From Ahrensia kielensis DSM 5890 (GTDB taxonomy: Bacteria; Pseudomonadota; Alphaproteobacteria; Rhizobiales; Rhizobiaceae): 64,000 nt of DNA. How positions within the stretch are numbered: position 1 is the first letter of the stretch; every line of letters begins with the position of its first letter. The stretch covers positions 981,127 to 1,045,126 of the forward strand of contig NZ_KB894528.1 in assembly GCF_000374465.1 (NCBI RefSeq). Reading direction: 5' to 3'. The translations under genes were made by a program, and so were the position numbers. Positions 45,673 through 55,662 of this stretch are shown piece by piece. The notes beneath the pieces were generated by a model. The model did no database searches and was not told the DNA's origin. It saw nothing but the letters and a program-made list of their open reading frames with translations.

Positions 45673-46440
45673 TCATTCATCAACCAGTGCACGCGCCAAT
45701 TGCCGTGCAGCATTTGATAAAAGTGTTTTGTGCTGAACTAGAATTTCAGGATCAAGACGAACCGTTGGACCATGCGTAGCGAGTGCTGCAAGAAAACGCT
45801 TTTTCTCATCAAAAATAGGCACTGCAATCGCAACCATTCCATCCATGAATTCTTGGTCATCAATCGCATAACCTTGGCTGACAATCGTCTCTAAGCTCTC
45901 AAGAAGCTTGTCTGCATTTTCAAACGTGTTGCTTGTATAGGGTTTAAGCTGAAGAGAGCGAACGAGCCGTTCGCGCATAGCTGGTGCAAGCGACGCCAAA
46001 AAAACTTTGCCACTGGCTGTACAATGAAAAGGAACATGAGTTCCCACCGGAAGCTGAACGCGAATTGGCCAGTCGGTTTCAACCCGATCAAGATAGGTCA
46101 TGCCATCATCGGATGGCACAACAAAATTGACCGTTTCTCCAAGCGTTTGTGCGACGTTCTTTAATATTTGCCGACGGCCAATATGAATATGCGAAGCATA
46201 TAACATGCCCACGCCCAACGAACGCAAACGCCGCGCTGGCCTTAAACGCTTGCCGCTTGGCTCATATATTAAAAAACCCTCTTCCACCAATGTCGCGCAA
46301 AGCCGATGCATTGTTTGTTTTGGCAAACCGATATGTTGATTAATTTCAGTTGGTGACAGTGCTTTGTCTGAATTACCCACGATTTCAAGTATCAATAAAG
46401 TTCTTAAATTCGTTGGAATTCGGCTTTCATCTGTCATCAA
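45673..46440 (-). CDS. IclR family transcriptional regulator
   Basis: 255 residues with an N-terminal winged helix (SPTEINQHIGLPKQTMHRLCATLVEEGFL) and a C-terminal IclR effector domain (VGTHVPFHCTASGKVFLA). It is last in the same-strand run with TRAP subunits and CoA transferase (146 bp after dctM) and is the obvious candidate regulator for that set. Confidence 0.91.
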   Translation of the reverse strand: MMTDESRIPTNLRTLLILEIVGNSDKALSPTEINQHIGLPKQTMHRLCATLVEEGFLIYEPSGKRLRPARRLRSLGVGMLYASHIHIGRRQILKNVAQTLGETVNFVVPSDDGMTYLDRVETDWPIRVQLPVGTHVPFHCTASGKVFLASLAPAMRERLVRSLQLKPYTSNTFENADKLLESLETIVSQGYAIDDQEFMDGMVAIAVPIFDEKKRFLAALATHGPTVRLDPEILVQHKTLLSNAARQLARALVDE

Positions 46441-46586
46441 TTATACTCCTTGTTCTCAGTAACATAAGCATGACTGAAGCGGTGAATCGAGGCAAAAAGT
46501 CTCATTTTCAGCAAAAGAACAATACTGAATCGGCAACATGACGCGTCATGCGCAAAGCACTGATGAATAAAGCAGCTTGTGCAACA

Positions 46587-47909
46587 TCAGTAGAAAAGTC
46601 GCACCAGATAAAGCGTTAGGCTTGGGAACATTACAAGAATAATTGTGCGCAAAATGTCCGACGCAATAAAGGGCATAATAGCCTTATAGGTGGCCCCCAA
46701 CCGCGTTTCCTTATCCATCGAATTGATGATGAACAGGTTCATGCCTACAGGCGGCGTGATAAGCCCGACCTCAACCACAATAAGCACCAAAATACCGAAC
46801 CAAAGCGCTGTTTCTTCTGGCGACAATCCAAAATCAAGACCAGAAATAATTGGAAAGAAAATCGGAATCGTCAGCAAAATCATAGAAAGACTATCCATAA
46901 TGCAGCCAAAAACGAGATAAACCAAAAGAATAACGGTTAAAACAACCCAAGGGCTTAAGCCCAAAGCAACAACATATTGCGACATTTCTTGCGGCACCTG
47001 CGTGAGCGCTAGAAAACCATTATAATAGCTCGCACCAAGCACGATTAAGAAAATCATCGCCGTATTGGATGCTGTTGATAGCAAGGCATCAACAAAATTA
47101 TCACGTGTAAGAGAGCGGCTAAACAAGGCTATAAGCCCTGTTCCAGCCGCACCGATTGCAGCCGCTTCAGTTGGTGTAAACCAGCCGAAGTAAATGCCGC
47201 CAACAACCAGAAAAAACACGAGCAATACCGGCCATACAGCTAAAAGCGCTGTCAGCCGTTCGCTATAGGGCATACGGCTTTTAATCTGCTCACTACCGGG
47301 GAAAACGCGGACATAAATGGCAATGGTCAACATATAACCAATCGCCGCGAGCAAGCCTGGAATAAAGGCAGCCATGAACAATTTTGCGATATTTTGCTCT
47401 GTCAAAATAGCATAGATGACGAGAACAACAGAAGGCGGTATCAAAATGCCAAGCGTGCCGCCTGCGGCAAGTGTTGCAGTTGCAAATCCACCTTCATAGC
47501 CTGCGCGGCGAAGCTCCGGCAGTGCCACCTGCCCCATTGTTGCAGCTGTTGCCAAGGACGAGCCACAAATCGCGCCGAACCCAGCCGAAGCACCAACAGA
47601 AGCCATCGCAACCCCGCCTTTGCGGTGGCCCAAGAATGCTTCAGCTGCGCGAAACAAGGATTGGGACATGCCGCCAAGCGATGCAAACTGTCCCATCAAC
47701 AAAAACAAGGGCACAATCGACAAGGAATGGCTGGAAAATGTGGAATAGGTTTCGGACTTCATCTTTGCCAAAACGACAGTCCAATCGCCAAACACCAGCG
47801 CTGTACCACCAAGACCGCAAACAATCATCGCGACACCAATCGGCATACGGATGAAGATAAGAAGGATCAGTACAGGCAGTGAAATGAGCCCAATATCAAA
47901 GTTACTCAT
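46587..47909 (-). CDS. dctM: TRAP transporter large permease subunit (DctM)
   Basis: 440-residue DctM with about 12-13 membrane segments. FGAICGSSLATAATMGQVALPELRRAGY and GTLGILIPPSVVLVIYAILTEQNI are the family signatures; LITPPVGMNLFIINS is near the C-terminus. It drives sodium-coupled uptake of an organic acid together with DctQ and a periplasmic DctP, which is not found nearby. It overlaps dctQ by 4 bp. Confidence 0.94.
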   Translation of the reverse strand: MSNFDIGLISLPVLILLIFIRMPIGVAMIVCGLGGTALVFGDWTVVLAKMKSETYSTFSSHSLSIVPLFLLMGQFASLGGMSQSLFRAAEAFLGHRKGGVAMASVGASAGFGAICGSSLATAATMGQVALPELRRAGYEGGFATATLAAGGTLGILIPPSVVLVIYAILTEQNIAKLFMAAFIPGLLAAIGYMLTIAIYVRVFPGSEQIKSRMPYSERLTALLAVWPVLLVFFLVVGGIYFGWFTPTEAAAIGAAGTGLIALFSRSLTRDNFVDALLSTASNTAMIFLIVLGASYYNGFLALTQVPQEMSQYVVALGLSPWVVLTVILLVYLVFGCIMDSLSMILLTIPIFFPIISGLDFGLSPEETALWFGILVLIVVEVGLITPPVGMNLFIINSMDKETRLGATYKAIMPFIASDILRTIILVMFPSLTLYLVRLFY

Positions 47910-48523
47910 GGGCCAACCTGTTCAGATGAATGTATCGTTTCTTTGCGCTCTGACCAATGAATAATCAAACTCATAAAGCCCACGACAACAGCAAACAGGC
48001 CTGCGATGAAGCATGCGGCGTACCCCCACCAGACCGGCCATGTTAACAGAAATGTTGTCTCATTATAAAGCATCTTATCGCGCATACCTGCGTAGAGCCG
48101 CCAAGTGATAACAACTGTTATTACAACAAGCAAAAACTCCCAGATCAGCGCAAGATATTCATTGCCGCGCGAGCTTAAAAGACGCTGCGTGAACAGATCG
48201 ACAGATGCATGACCACGGTTAAGCTGGCACCAAGGAAGAAATAGAAATATCGCCAGAGCCATTGATATTTCAACAAGCTCAAAGTCACCTGTTATCGGCG
48301 CAAACTGTTGCAGAAATCCAGCAATTGAGGACATATTATCCTTCACGAAAGACATGTTGCCAATCGTGTTGAAGCCGCGTCCAACAATACTGACACATGT
48401 CATTACAATGAGGAAAATGAGCAGCAAACCACCCAGAACAGCCATAAGCTTGGCAAGGCTAGTGGCTGTTCGGCGTATATTACTCAAAACAATTGCTCCG
48501 CGCTTGTGCGCTAAAATTAACAA
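47906..48523 (-). CDS. dctQ: TRAP transporter small permease subunit (DctQ)
   Basis: 205 residues, four membrane helices, with the family segment FLPWCQLNRGHASVDLFTQRL. An alternative start a dozen codons inside (at SNIRRTA) is possible. No dctP gene precedes it; a CoA transferase gene does, 31 bp upstream. Confidence 0.9.
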   Translation of the reverse strand: MLILAHKRGAIVLSNIRRTATSLAKLMAVLGGLLLIFLIVMTCVSIVGRGFNTIGNMSFVKDNMSSIAGFLQQFAPITGDFELVEISMALAIFLFLPWCQLNRGHASVDLFTQRLLSSRGNEYLALIWEFLLVVITVVITWRLYAGMRDKMLYNETTFLLTWPVWWGYAACFIAGLFAVVVGFMSLIIHWSERKETIHSSEQVGP

Positions 48524-48553
48524 ATAAGTTCAGCGCACAAACAAAGTTTATCA

Positions 48554-49183
48554 TCAATTGACAATATTTGCCTGCGTTGCTGCACGAAGCTCATCTTCAC
48601 TCACACCGTCAGCAGTTTCAATGATTTTTAAGCCACCATCAACAACATCAAGCACGCCAAGATTGGTAATGATACGGTCAACAACACCCTGTCCTGTTAG
48701 CGGCAATGAGCACTCTTTGAGCAGTTTTGAATCGCCATGCTTATTGGTATGATCCATCACAACAACAACGCGGCCAACACCGGCAACAAGGTCCATTGCG
48801 CCGCCCATGCCTTTTACAAGCTTGCCCGGGATCATCCAATTGGCCAAATCGCCATTCTCGGCAACTTCCATAGCGCCCAAAATCGCCATAGCAATTTTAC
48901 CGCCGCGGATCATACCAAACGATGTCGCACTATCAAAATATGCCGTATGCGGCAGTTCCGTAATTGTCTGCTTACCCGCATTGATAAGATCAGGATCGAT
49001 ATTTTCTTCGGTCGGAAACGGTCCCATGCCAAGCATGCCGTTTTCTGATTGAAGTGTAACTTCCACACCATCTGGAATGTAATTGGCAACCATGGTCGGA
49101 ATACCGATACCCAGATTAACATAAGTGCCGTCTTGAAGCTCTTTAGCTGCCCGTGCAGCCATTTGATTTCTGTCCCAAGCCAT
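48554..49183 (-). CDS. 3-oxoacid CoA-transferase subunit B
   Basis: 209-residue beta subunit with the catalytic Glu47 in [15 protein letters not shown] and the [20 protein letters not shown] segment. It transfers CoA from succinyl-CoA or acetyl-CoA to a 3-oxoacid (acetoacetate or 3-oxoadipate); the substrate cannot be fixed from sequence. It lies 3 bp after subunit A. Confidence 0.92.
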   Translation of the reverse strand: MAWDRNQMAARAAKELQDGTYVNLGIGIPTMVANYIPDGVEVTLQSENGMLGMGPFPTEENIDPDLINAGKQTITELPHTAYFDSATSFGMIRGGKIAMAILGAMEVAENGDLANWMIPGKLVKGMGGAMDLVAGVGRVVVVMDHTNKHGDSKLLKECSLPLTGQGVVDRIITNLGVLDVVDGGLKIIETADGVSEDELRAATQANIVN

Positions 49184-49186
49184 TGA

Positions 49187-49882
49187 TCAAGCCTCCCGCA
49201 CTGTGCGTTGTTCGATGCGTTTTTCATGCTCACCTTGGAAAAGGCGATGCACATAAATGCCCGGTAAATGAATATGGTCCGGGTCAAGCGTGCCCACAGG
49301 CACAATCTCTTCTACTTCCATCACGCAAGTTTTGCCGCACATAGCAGCTGGTGGGTTGAAGTTACGCGCTGTTTTGCGGAAAATCGCATTGCCCGTTTCA
49401 TCAGCCTTCCAAGCTTTTACGATAGAAAGATCAGCAAAGATGCCCTCTTCCATGATGTAGGTTTGACCATTGAAATCTTTGTGTTCTTTGCCTTCGGCAA
49501 TCACAGTACCAACGCCAGTCTTGGTGTAAAAACCAGGGATACCGCAGCCGCCGGCACGCATACGCTCTGCCAAAGTTCCTTGCGGATTAAATTCCAATTC
49601 AAGCTCGCCAGAGAGATATTGGCGCATGAATTCAGCGTTTTCGCCCACATAGGACGAAATCATTTTCTTCACCTGTTTGGTTTGAAGAAGAATACCAATC
49701 CCAAACTCATCAACACCTGCATTATTGGATGCAAAAGTTAAGTCTTTGGTTCCAGCTTCTTTGATTGCTTGGAGCAACAATTCAGGAATACCGCATAAGC
49801 CAAAGCCACCAGCAGCAATGAACATTCCATCATGCAACAAGCCTTCCAAAGCAGATGTCGCATTCGGATAAATCTTCTTCAT
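49187..49882 (-). CDS. 3-oxoacid CoA-transferase subunit A
   Basis: 231 residues from the ATG at 49882. [18 protein letters not shown] is the alpha-subunit signature, followed by [11 protein letters not shown] and [15 protein letters not shown]. It forms the A2B2 enzyme with the next gene and is first in the unit running to the TRAP genes, suggesting that the transported acid is activated by this transferase. Confidence 0.92.
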   Translation of the reverse strand: MKKIYPNATSALEGLLHDGMFIAAGGFGLCGIPELLLQAIKEAGTKDLTFASNNAGVDEFGIGILLQTKQVKKMISSYVGENAEFMRQYLSGELELEFNPQGTLAERMRAGGCGIPGFYTKTGVGTVIAEGKEHKDFNGQTYIMEEGIFADLSIVKAWKADETGNAIFRKTARNFNPPAAMCGKTCVMEVEEIVPVGTLDPDHIHLPGIYVHRLFQGEHEKRIEQRTVREA

Positions 49883-50091
49883 CAAAACCTCCACAAATGC
49901 CGCTCTCAAAAGGCGGCTTCTTGTAGTGTTTGACTTCGCACTGCAACAATTGTCAAGCTTAGCAATGCATTGGTGTGAGTTGTCCGCAACGAACGAGCGT
50001 GTCCGCTGTATATGTTAAGCCACTATATCAGCATATTTTAATCAGGGCCGTGTTTGACCATTTTTGCTCATTAAACAGCATCAAAACTCAA

Positions 50092-50120
50092 CTGGCCCAA
50101 TGAACCATAAAATCTGGCAC
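50092..50120 (+). promoter_or_regulatory. CTGG-type direct repeat upstream of xsc (candidate TauR site)
   Basis: CTGGCCC (50092-50098) and CTGGCAC (50114-50120) are 22 bp apart, on the same strand as xsc and ending 107 bp before its start. The same element with the same 22-bp period lies between tauR and the XRE gene. The 49883-50226 interval otherwise shows no gene. Confidence 0.5.
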
Positions 50121-50226
50121 TGAAGATGATGCAAGCCCTTATACTACGCAAGAATGAGAATGTTGAGCGAACAAGGTTCATCTCAACGGCGCGATTTATC
50201 TGTAACCACTGTGGAGGGTACATAAT

Positions 50227-52008
50227 ATGAAGATGACAACGGAAGAAGCCTTTGTAAAAGTCTTGCAAATGCATGGCATTGAAAATGCATTCGGCATCAT
50301 CGGTTCTGCCATGATGGCAATTTCAGATCTATTTCCCAAAGCGGGCATTAAATTCTGGGACTGCGCCCATGAAACCAATGCAGGCATGATCGCAGATGGC
50401 TACACGCGCTCTTCCGGTAAAATGTCGATGATGATCGCGCAAAACGGCCCCGGCATTACCAACTTTGTAACGCCTGTCAAAACAGCCTATTGGAATCACA
50501 CCCCATTGCTTCTGGTTACACCGCAAGCTGCCAATAAAACGATTGGCCAAGGCGGATTTCAAGAAATCGAACAGATGAAATTGTTCGAAGATATGGTTTG
50601 CTATCAAGAAGAGGTGCGCGATCCCTCCCGTATGGCCGAAGTGCTTAACCGCGTGATCGAAAAAGCTTGGCGCGGATCAGCCCCTGCGCAAATCAATGTG
50701 CCCCGTGATTACTGGACACAAGTGATTGATATTGAATTGCCGCAGATCGTTCGCCTTGAGCGCCCTCGCGGCGGCGAGCAAGCAATTACCGAAGCTGCCA
50801 AACTGCTTTCAGAAGCCAAGTTTCCGGTTATTTTGAACGGCGCTGGTGTTGTTTTATCTGGCGCTATTCCTGTATCCGCCGAACTTGCTGAAAAGCTTTC
50901 TTCGCCGGTCTGCTGCGGTTATCAGCACAATGATGCCTTCCCCGGCTCACACCCACTCTCCGCCGGCCCCCTTGGCTATAATGGCTCAAAAGCAGCAATG
51001 GAGTTGATTGCCAAAGCAGATGTTGTTCTGTGCCTTGGCACACGCCTCAATCCATTCTCAACACTGCCAGGTTACGGCATTGATTACTGGCCAAAAGACG
51101 CAAAAATCATACAGGTTGATATGAATTCAGACCGTATTGGCCTGACGAAAAAAGTGTCTGTCGGCATACAAGGCGACGCAAAACTTGTCGCTGAGCAAAT
51201 TCTGGAAAAACTATCTTCAAGCGCTGGCGATGACGGCCGCAAAGACCGCGAAGCGCTTATTGCGCAAACAAAATCTGCTTGGCTGCAACAGCTTTCATCA
51301 ATGGACCACGAAGATGACGATCCGGGCACAACATGGAACGAACGTGCGCGTGATCGTGAACCAGAACGCATGTCACCACGCATGGCATGGCGCGCAATTC
51401 AGGCAGCAATGCCAAAAGATGTAATCATTTCGTCTGATATTGGCAACAATTGTGCGATCGGCAACGCTTATCCAACATTTGAAAAGGGCCGAAAATATCT
51501 AGCACCCGGCCTCTTTGGCCCTTGTGGATACGGTTTTCCAGCCATCCTAGGCGCTAAAATCGCTAACCCAGACACACCCGTAATCGGATTTGCTGGCGAT
51601 GGTGCATTTGGCATCTCTATGAACGAGATGACCGCTTGTGGCCGTAATGACTGGAAACCGATCACCATGGTGATCTTCCGCAACTATCAATGGGGCGCTG
51701 AAAAACGCAACACTACATTGTGGTTTGACGATAATTTCGTGGGCACAGAGCTAAATCTCGGTGTGGAATATGCTAGAATCGCAGAAGCTTGCGGCGTCAA
51801 AGGCGTGCAAGTCACCTCGATGGAAGATCTGACAAGAGCGCTGGACGAAGCCGTTGAAGGCCAAATGAAGCGAAACGAAACAACTTTCATCGAAGTTGTT
51901 TTAAATCAGGAGCTGGGTGAACCGTTCCGCCGCGATGCAATGAAGAAACCTGTCACAGTTGCAGGCATTGATCCAAACGATATGCGCCCTCAACAAGCTG
52001 CTGAATAA
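50227..52008 (+). CDS. xsc: Sulfoacetaldehyde acetyltransferase
   Basis: Thiamine-diphosphate enzyme cleaving sulfoacetaldehyde with phosphate into acetyl phosphate and sulfite, the central step of C2-sulfonate use. 593 residues, normal for Xsc. It shows FGIIGSAMMAISDLFPKAGI, the AHETNAGMIADGYTR catalytic Glu region, AQNGPGITNFVT and the ThDP-binding GDGAFGISMNEMTA. The downstream pta and linked tau genes support the specific name over other acetolactate-synthase-like enzymes. Confidence 0.96.
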   Translation: MKMTTEEAFVKVLQMHGIENAFGIIGSAMMAISDLFPKAGIKFWDCAHETNAGMIADGYTRSSGKMSMMIAQNGPGITNFVTPVKTAYWNHTPLLLVTPQAANKTIGQGGFQEIEQMKLFEDMVCYQEEVRDPSRMAEVLNRVIEKAWRGSAPAQINVPRDYWTQVIDIELPQIVRLERPRGGEQAITEAAKLLSEAKFPVILNGAGVVLSGAIPVSAELAEKLSSPVCCGYQHNDAFPGSHPLSAGPLGYNGSKAAMELIAKADVVLCLGTRLNPFSTLPGYGIDYWPKDAKIIQVDMNSDRIGLTKKVSVGIQGDAKLVAEQILEKLSSSAGDDGRKDREALIAQTKSAWLQQLSSMDHEDDDPGTTWNERARDREPERMSPRMAWRAIQAAMPKDVIISSDIGNNCAIGNAYPTFEKGRKYLAPGLFGPCGYGFPAILGAKIANPDTPVIGFAGDGAFGISMNEMTACGRNDWKPITMVIFRNYQWGAEKRNTTLWFDDNFVGTELNLGVEYARIAEACGVKGVQVTSMEDLTRALDEAVEGQMKRNETTFIEVVLNQELGEPFRRDAMKKPVTVAGIDPNDMRPQQAAE

Positions 52009-52115
52009 GGTTAAAGATCTGTTCGGACTGTCAAATGACATAAATGGATGATTAAAGTTACGCTCTGCCAGTGATTCCAACATTAGCAGAGCGTTTATAT
52101 GACGTGAGAGAAACC

Positions 52116-53111
52116 ATGCTTGATCCGCTAAAGTCCATCTATGCCACTGCAAAAAAAGTGCGTCGCCATATTGTGCTTAGCGAGGGCTATGATCCACGTA
52201 TTATTGATGGCGCTGCCGAGGCCATTAAACAAAACCTTGCGGCCATTACTCTACTTGGCAATAAAGTTGAGGTTGCGAACGCTATTCAATCGCGCGGCTA
52301 CACCCCATCAGATTTCAATCTGATTGATCCGGCGGATACACAACACCATGAAGCCTATGCCAGCGGTTATTATGAGCTACGAAAAGAAAATGGCGTAACA
52401 AAAGAATTTGCCCATGAGAGCATGAGAAAGCCGCTTAACTTTGCCGCAATGATGGTGCGCCTTGGCGATGCGGATGGCACCGTTTCTGGTGCCGTTACCA
52501 CAACCGCCAACACAGTACGCGCAGCCATACAAATCATCAAAAAATCGCCTGATGCTGCATTGGTTTCTAGCTTTTTTCTAATGGTTATGAATGAGCAATA
52601 TCATACGAAAAAAGGGGTATTCGTATTTGCTGATTGCGGCCTTACGATTGAACCTGATGCTGTTCAGCTTTCAGAAATCGCGATCGCATCTGCTCGCTCA
52701 TACAAATCACTCACAGGGCGCGAGCCTAAAATTGGCATGTTATCTTTTTCAACATTGGGCAGCGCACGTCATGAAAAAGTTAGCAAGGTTCAAAAGGCTA
52801 CAAAGCTAATTCGCGAAAAAGAACCAGACTTAACAGTCTCAGGCGAGCTGCAATTTGATGCAGCCTTTGTGCCTTCTGTCGCGCAGATAAAAGCACCGGA
52901 TGATACCGTGCAAGGCGATGCAAACATATTCGTTTTCCCCAATCTTAATGCGGGCAATATCGGTTACAAAATTGCCCAGCGCATTGGCGGTGCGCAGGCA
53001 ATCGGCCCTATCCTTCAGGGCCTTAAAAAGCCCGCCAATGACCTATCACGCGGCTGCTCTGCACAGGATGTGACAGACATGATTGCCATCACCGCCGCAC
53101 AGGTAAAATGA
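52116..53111 (+). CDS. pta: Phosphate acetyltransferase
   Basis: 331-residue short-type Pta converting the acetyl phosphate from Xsc to acetyl-CoA. The start at 52116 (MLDPLKS) is chosen over an upstream frame start. VVSSFFLMVMNEQ-like and VFADCGLTIEPD motifs, SFSTLGSARHEK and the C-terminal NLNAGNIGYKIAQRIGGAQAIGPILQGL match the PTA/PTB family. It sits 107 bp after xsc, the usual partner order. Confidence 0.94.
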   Translation: MLDPLKSIYATAKKVRRHIVLSEGYDPRIIDGAAEAIKQNLAAITLLGNKVEVANAIQSRGYTPSDFNLIDPADTQHHEAYASGYYELRKENGVTKEFAHESMRKPLNFAAMMVRLGDADGTVSGAVTTTANTVRAAIQIIKKSPDAALVSSFFLMVMNEQYHTKKGVFVFADCGLTIEPDAVQLSEIAIASARSYKSLTGREPKIGMLSFSTLGSARHEKVSKVQKATKLIREKEPDLTVSGELQFDAAFVPSVAQIKAPDDTVQGDANIFVFPNLNAGNIGYKIAQRIGGAQAIGPILQGLKKPANDLSRGCSAQDVTDMIAITAAQVK

Positions 53112-53152
53112 TTCAATGCCAAGGCGTTAAGCCAAACACTTGAATCAGTTTA

Positions 53153-55612
53153 TCACACCTTCACGCGTTCAGATTTCGGATCATACATCGGCCTCAATGA
53201 AGCTTCTGCTTCGAACCGCTCACCTGCAATCTCAATTTCAAATTTCGACGCCAGCATATCGGCCGCGGCCTCCCCTTTGCACGGCACGTAACCAAGACCA
53301 ATAGCAGCGCCAATCGTATGTCCGTAATTAGCAGATGTAATATAGGATACGATCTCACCATCACGAATGATGGGCTCATGGTGATACATAAGCGGCTGCG
53401 GGTCTTTTAGCGCAAACTGCACAAGACGCATATTCAAGCCCTCTTCTTTTTTGCGCAAAACGGCATCGCGGCCCACAAAATCTTCTTTTGCCGTTTTCAC
53501 AGCAAAACCAAGGCCAGCCTCCAGCACGTGGTCCTCGCCAGTAATGTCATGTCCAAAATGTCGGAACGCTTTTTCAATACGCAATGAATCCATCATGTGC
53601 ATCCCGCAGAGCTTCAGCTTCATATCTTGGCCAGCATCAAAAATCGTCTCAAACACATGCGCGGCCATATCGGTTGAAATATAAAGTTCCCAACCAAGTT
53701 CGCCCACATAAGTGACACGGTGTGCACGCGCTAACCCCATGCCAATCTCGATATTCTTAGCTTGGCCGAACGGATGATTATCATTCGTCCAATCATGGCC
53801 AGATACACGTTCCAATAGCTGGCGAGAATTCGGTCCCATCACAGCAAGCACGGCCTCGGCAGATGTGGCGTCAAAGATCAGCGCTTGAAAATCACCCAAG
53901 TAGCGGCGCATCCAGTGCATTTCACGTTGAACAGTCGCTGCAGGGGTCACAACAATATAGCTGTTTTCTGCCAACCGCGTAACGGTAACATCCGCCTCTA
54001 TACAGCCGCGCTCATTTAGAAACTGCGTGTAGATAATTTTGCCAACGGGCACGTCAACATCGTTGCCGCAAATATAGTTTAAGAACGCACAGGCGTCCCG
54101 CCCTTCCACGCGTATTTTGCCAAATGATGTCATGTCATACATGCCGACATTCTCACGCGCGGCACGGTGCTCATCGGCGGCATTTTGAAACCAGTTCTGC
54201 CGCTTCCATGAATATTTATATTCAGGCTCCTGATTTTCATTCACAAACCAGTTTGCCCGCTCCCAACCAGCAACTTCACCAAATACCGCGCCTTGCTCTT
54301 TTAAATGCGCATGGAATGGAGAACGCCGAACACCGCGCGCCGTGGCCATCTGACGGTGTGGGAAATGGTCTGCATAAAGCAGTCCCAAGGTCTCTTTTGA
54401 ACGCTCAAAGAGGTACGTTTTATTATTTTGAAACGGCTGCATACGGCGAATATCAACATCACCAAGATCAAATGGCGGCAAGCCTTTATCCATCCATTCG
54501 GCAAGTGCCCATCCCGCACCACCAGAGGACTGAATACCAATGGAATTGAAACCTGCCATGACAAAAAAGTTTTTTAAGTTTGGCGCTTCTCCTAAGTAAT
54601 AAGCATCATCAGGTGTAAAACTCTCTGGCCCATTAAAGAAAGTATGGATGCCTGTTTCGGCAAGCGCGGGAACGCGCTCCACCGCCATTTCGAGTATCGG
54701 TTCAAAATGGTCAAAGTCTTCTGGCAATTGATCAAACTCAAAATCTTGGCGGATACCATCCATGCCCCAAGGCTTTGATTCAGGCTCAAAGGCACCCAGT
54801 AAAATTTTACCAGCATCCTCTTTGTAATAGGCACATTCATCGGGCACGCGCAGGACCGGCATTTGTTTCAGGTCCGGTATGCTTTCCGTCACGATGTAGA
54901 AATGTTCGCAGGCATGGAGCGGCACATCAACCTGTGCCATCGCACCGACTTCTCGCGCCCACATACCACCGCAGTTTACCACAAAATCAGCTTCAATTGT
55001 GCCGCTTTCATCGGTGCCATCGCGTTGCCATGAAACGCCGCTCACCTGATCGCCGACAGTGTGAATGTCTGTGACTTTCATACGCTCAAATATTTGCGCG
55101 CCATTCATTTTGGCACCTTTGGCAAGGGCTAACGTAATATTGGCAGGATCGCCCTGCCCATCTTTCGGCAAATAAACCCCGCCCTTCACACCATCCAAAT
55201 TGATATGCGGATAACGCTCTTTAACTTGCGCTGGTGTAATCTCCTCGACCTCAACACCAAAGGCGCGTGCCATTGATGCTTGGCGGGTAATTTCCTCAAG
55301 ACGTTCCTCCGTCAAAGCAACGGTAATCGAACCGCATCGCCGAAAACCGGTCGCAACACCTGTCTCTTCTTCCAGCTTGCCATAGAGCTCCTGACTATAT
55401 TTGGCGAGCCGCGTCATATTTTTAGATGAACGAAGCTGCGCAATCAAACCTGCTGCATGCCATGTCGTACCCGATGTGAGTTGCTTGCGCTCAAGCAACA
55501 CAATGTCTTTCCAGCCAAGCTTGGCGAGATGATACGCAACGGAGCACCCTGCGATGCCACCGCCAATAATAACGGCACGCGCTGTTGAAGGCGGGGTTTT
55601 CTTGTCAGTCAT
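53153..55612 (-). CDS. FAD-dependent GcvT-domain oxidoreductase (dimethylglycine/sarcosine dehydrogenase-like), second gene
   Basis: 819 residues: N-terminal DAO-type FAD domain (VIIGGGIAGCSVAYHL at 14-29), His52 in SGTTWHAAGL at the position of the covalent-FAD histidine of dimethylglycine and sarcosine dehydrogenases, and C-terminal GcvT/aminomethyltransferase-like folate domains from about 430 (GVRRSPFHAHLKEQGAVFGE, GMYDMTSFGKIRVEGRDA, GELGWELYIS). Such enzymes demethylate or oxidise secondary and tertiary amines and pass the carbon to folate. Substrate unknown; it lies among taurine genes. Confidence 0.9.
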   Translation of the reverse strand: MTDKKTPPSTARAVIIGGGIAGCSVAYHLAKLGWKDIVLLERKQLTSGTTWHAAGLIAQLRSSKNMTRLAKYSQELYGKLEEETGVATGFRRCGSITVALTEERLEEITRQASMARAFGVEVEEITPAQVKERYPHINLDGVKGGVYLPKDGQGDPANITLALAKGAKMNGAQIFERMKVTDIHTVGDQVSGVSWQRDGTDESGTIEADFVVNCGGMWAREVGAMAQVDVPLHACEHFYIVTESIPDLKQMPVLRVPDECAYYKEDAGKILLGAFEPESKPWGMDGIRQDFEFDQLPEDFDHFEPILEMAVERVPALAETGIHTFFNGPESFTPDDAYYLGEAPNLKNFFVMAGFNSIGIQSSGGAGWALAEWMDKGLPPFDLGDVDIRRMQPFQNNKTYLFERSKETLGLLYADHFPHRQMATARGVRRSPFHAHLKEQGAVFGEVAGWERANWFVNENQEPEYKYSWKRQNWFQNAADEHRAARENVGMYDMTSFGKIRVEGRDACAFLNYICGNDVDVPVGKIIYTQFLNERGCIEADVTVTRLAENSYIVVTPAATVQREMHWMRRYLGDFQALIFDATSAEAVLAVMGPNSRQLLERVSGHDWTNDNHPFGQAKNIEIGMGLARAHRVTYVGELGWELYISTDMAAHVFETIFDAGQDMKLKLCGMHMMDSLRIEKAFRHFGHDITGEDHVLEAGLGFAVKTAKEDFVGRDAVLRKKEEGLNMRLVQFALKDPQPLMYHHEPIIRDGEIVSYITSANYGHTIGAAIGLGYVPCKGEAAADMLASKFEIEIAGERFEAEASLRPMYDPKSERVKV

Positions 55613-55662
55613 GGGCTTAATCCTGAAATAATGACTTTGGAAATTGTGAAACTACGGTCGCT

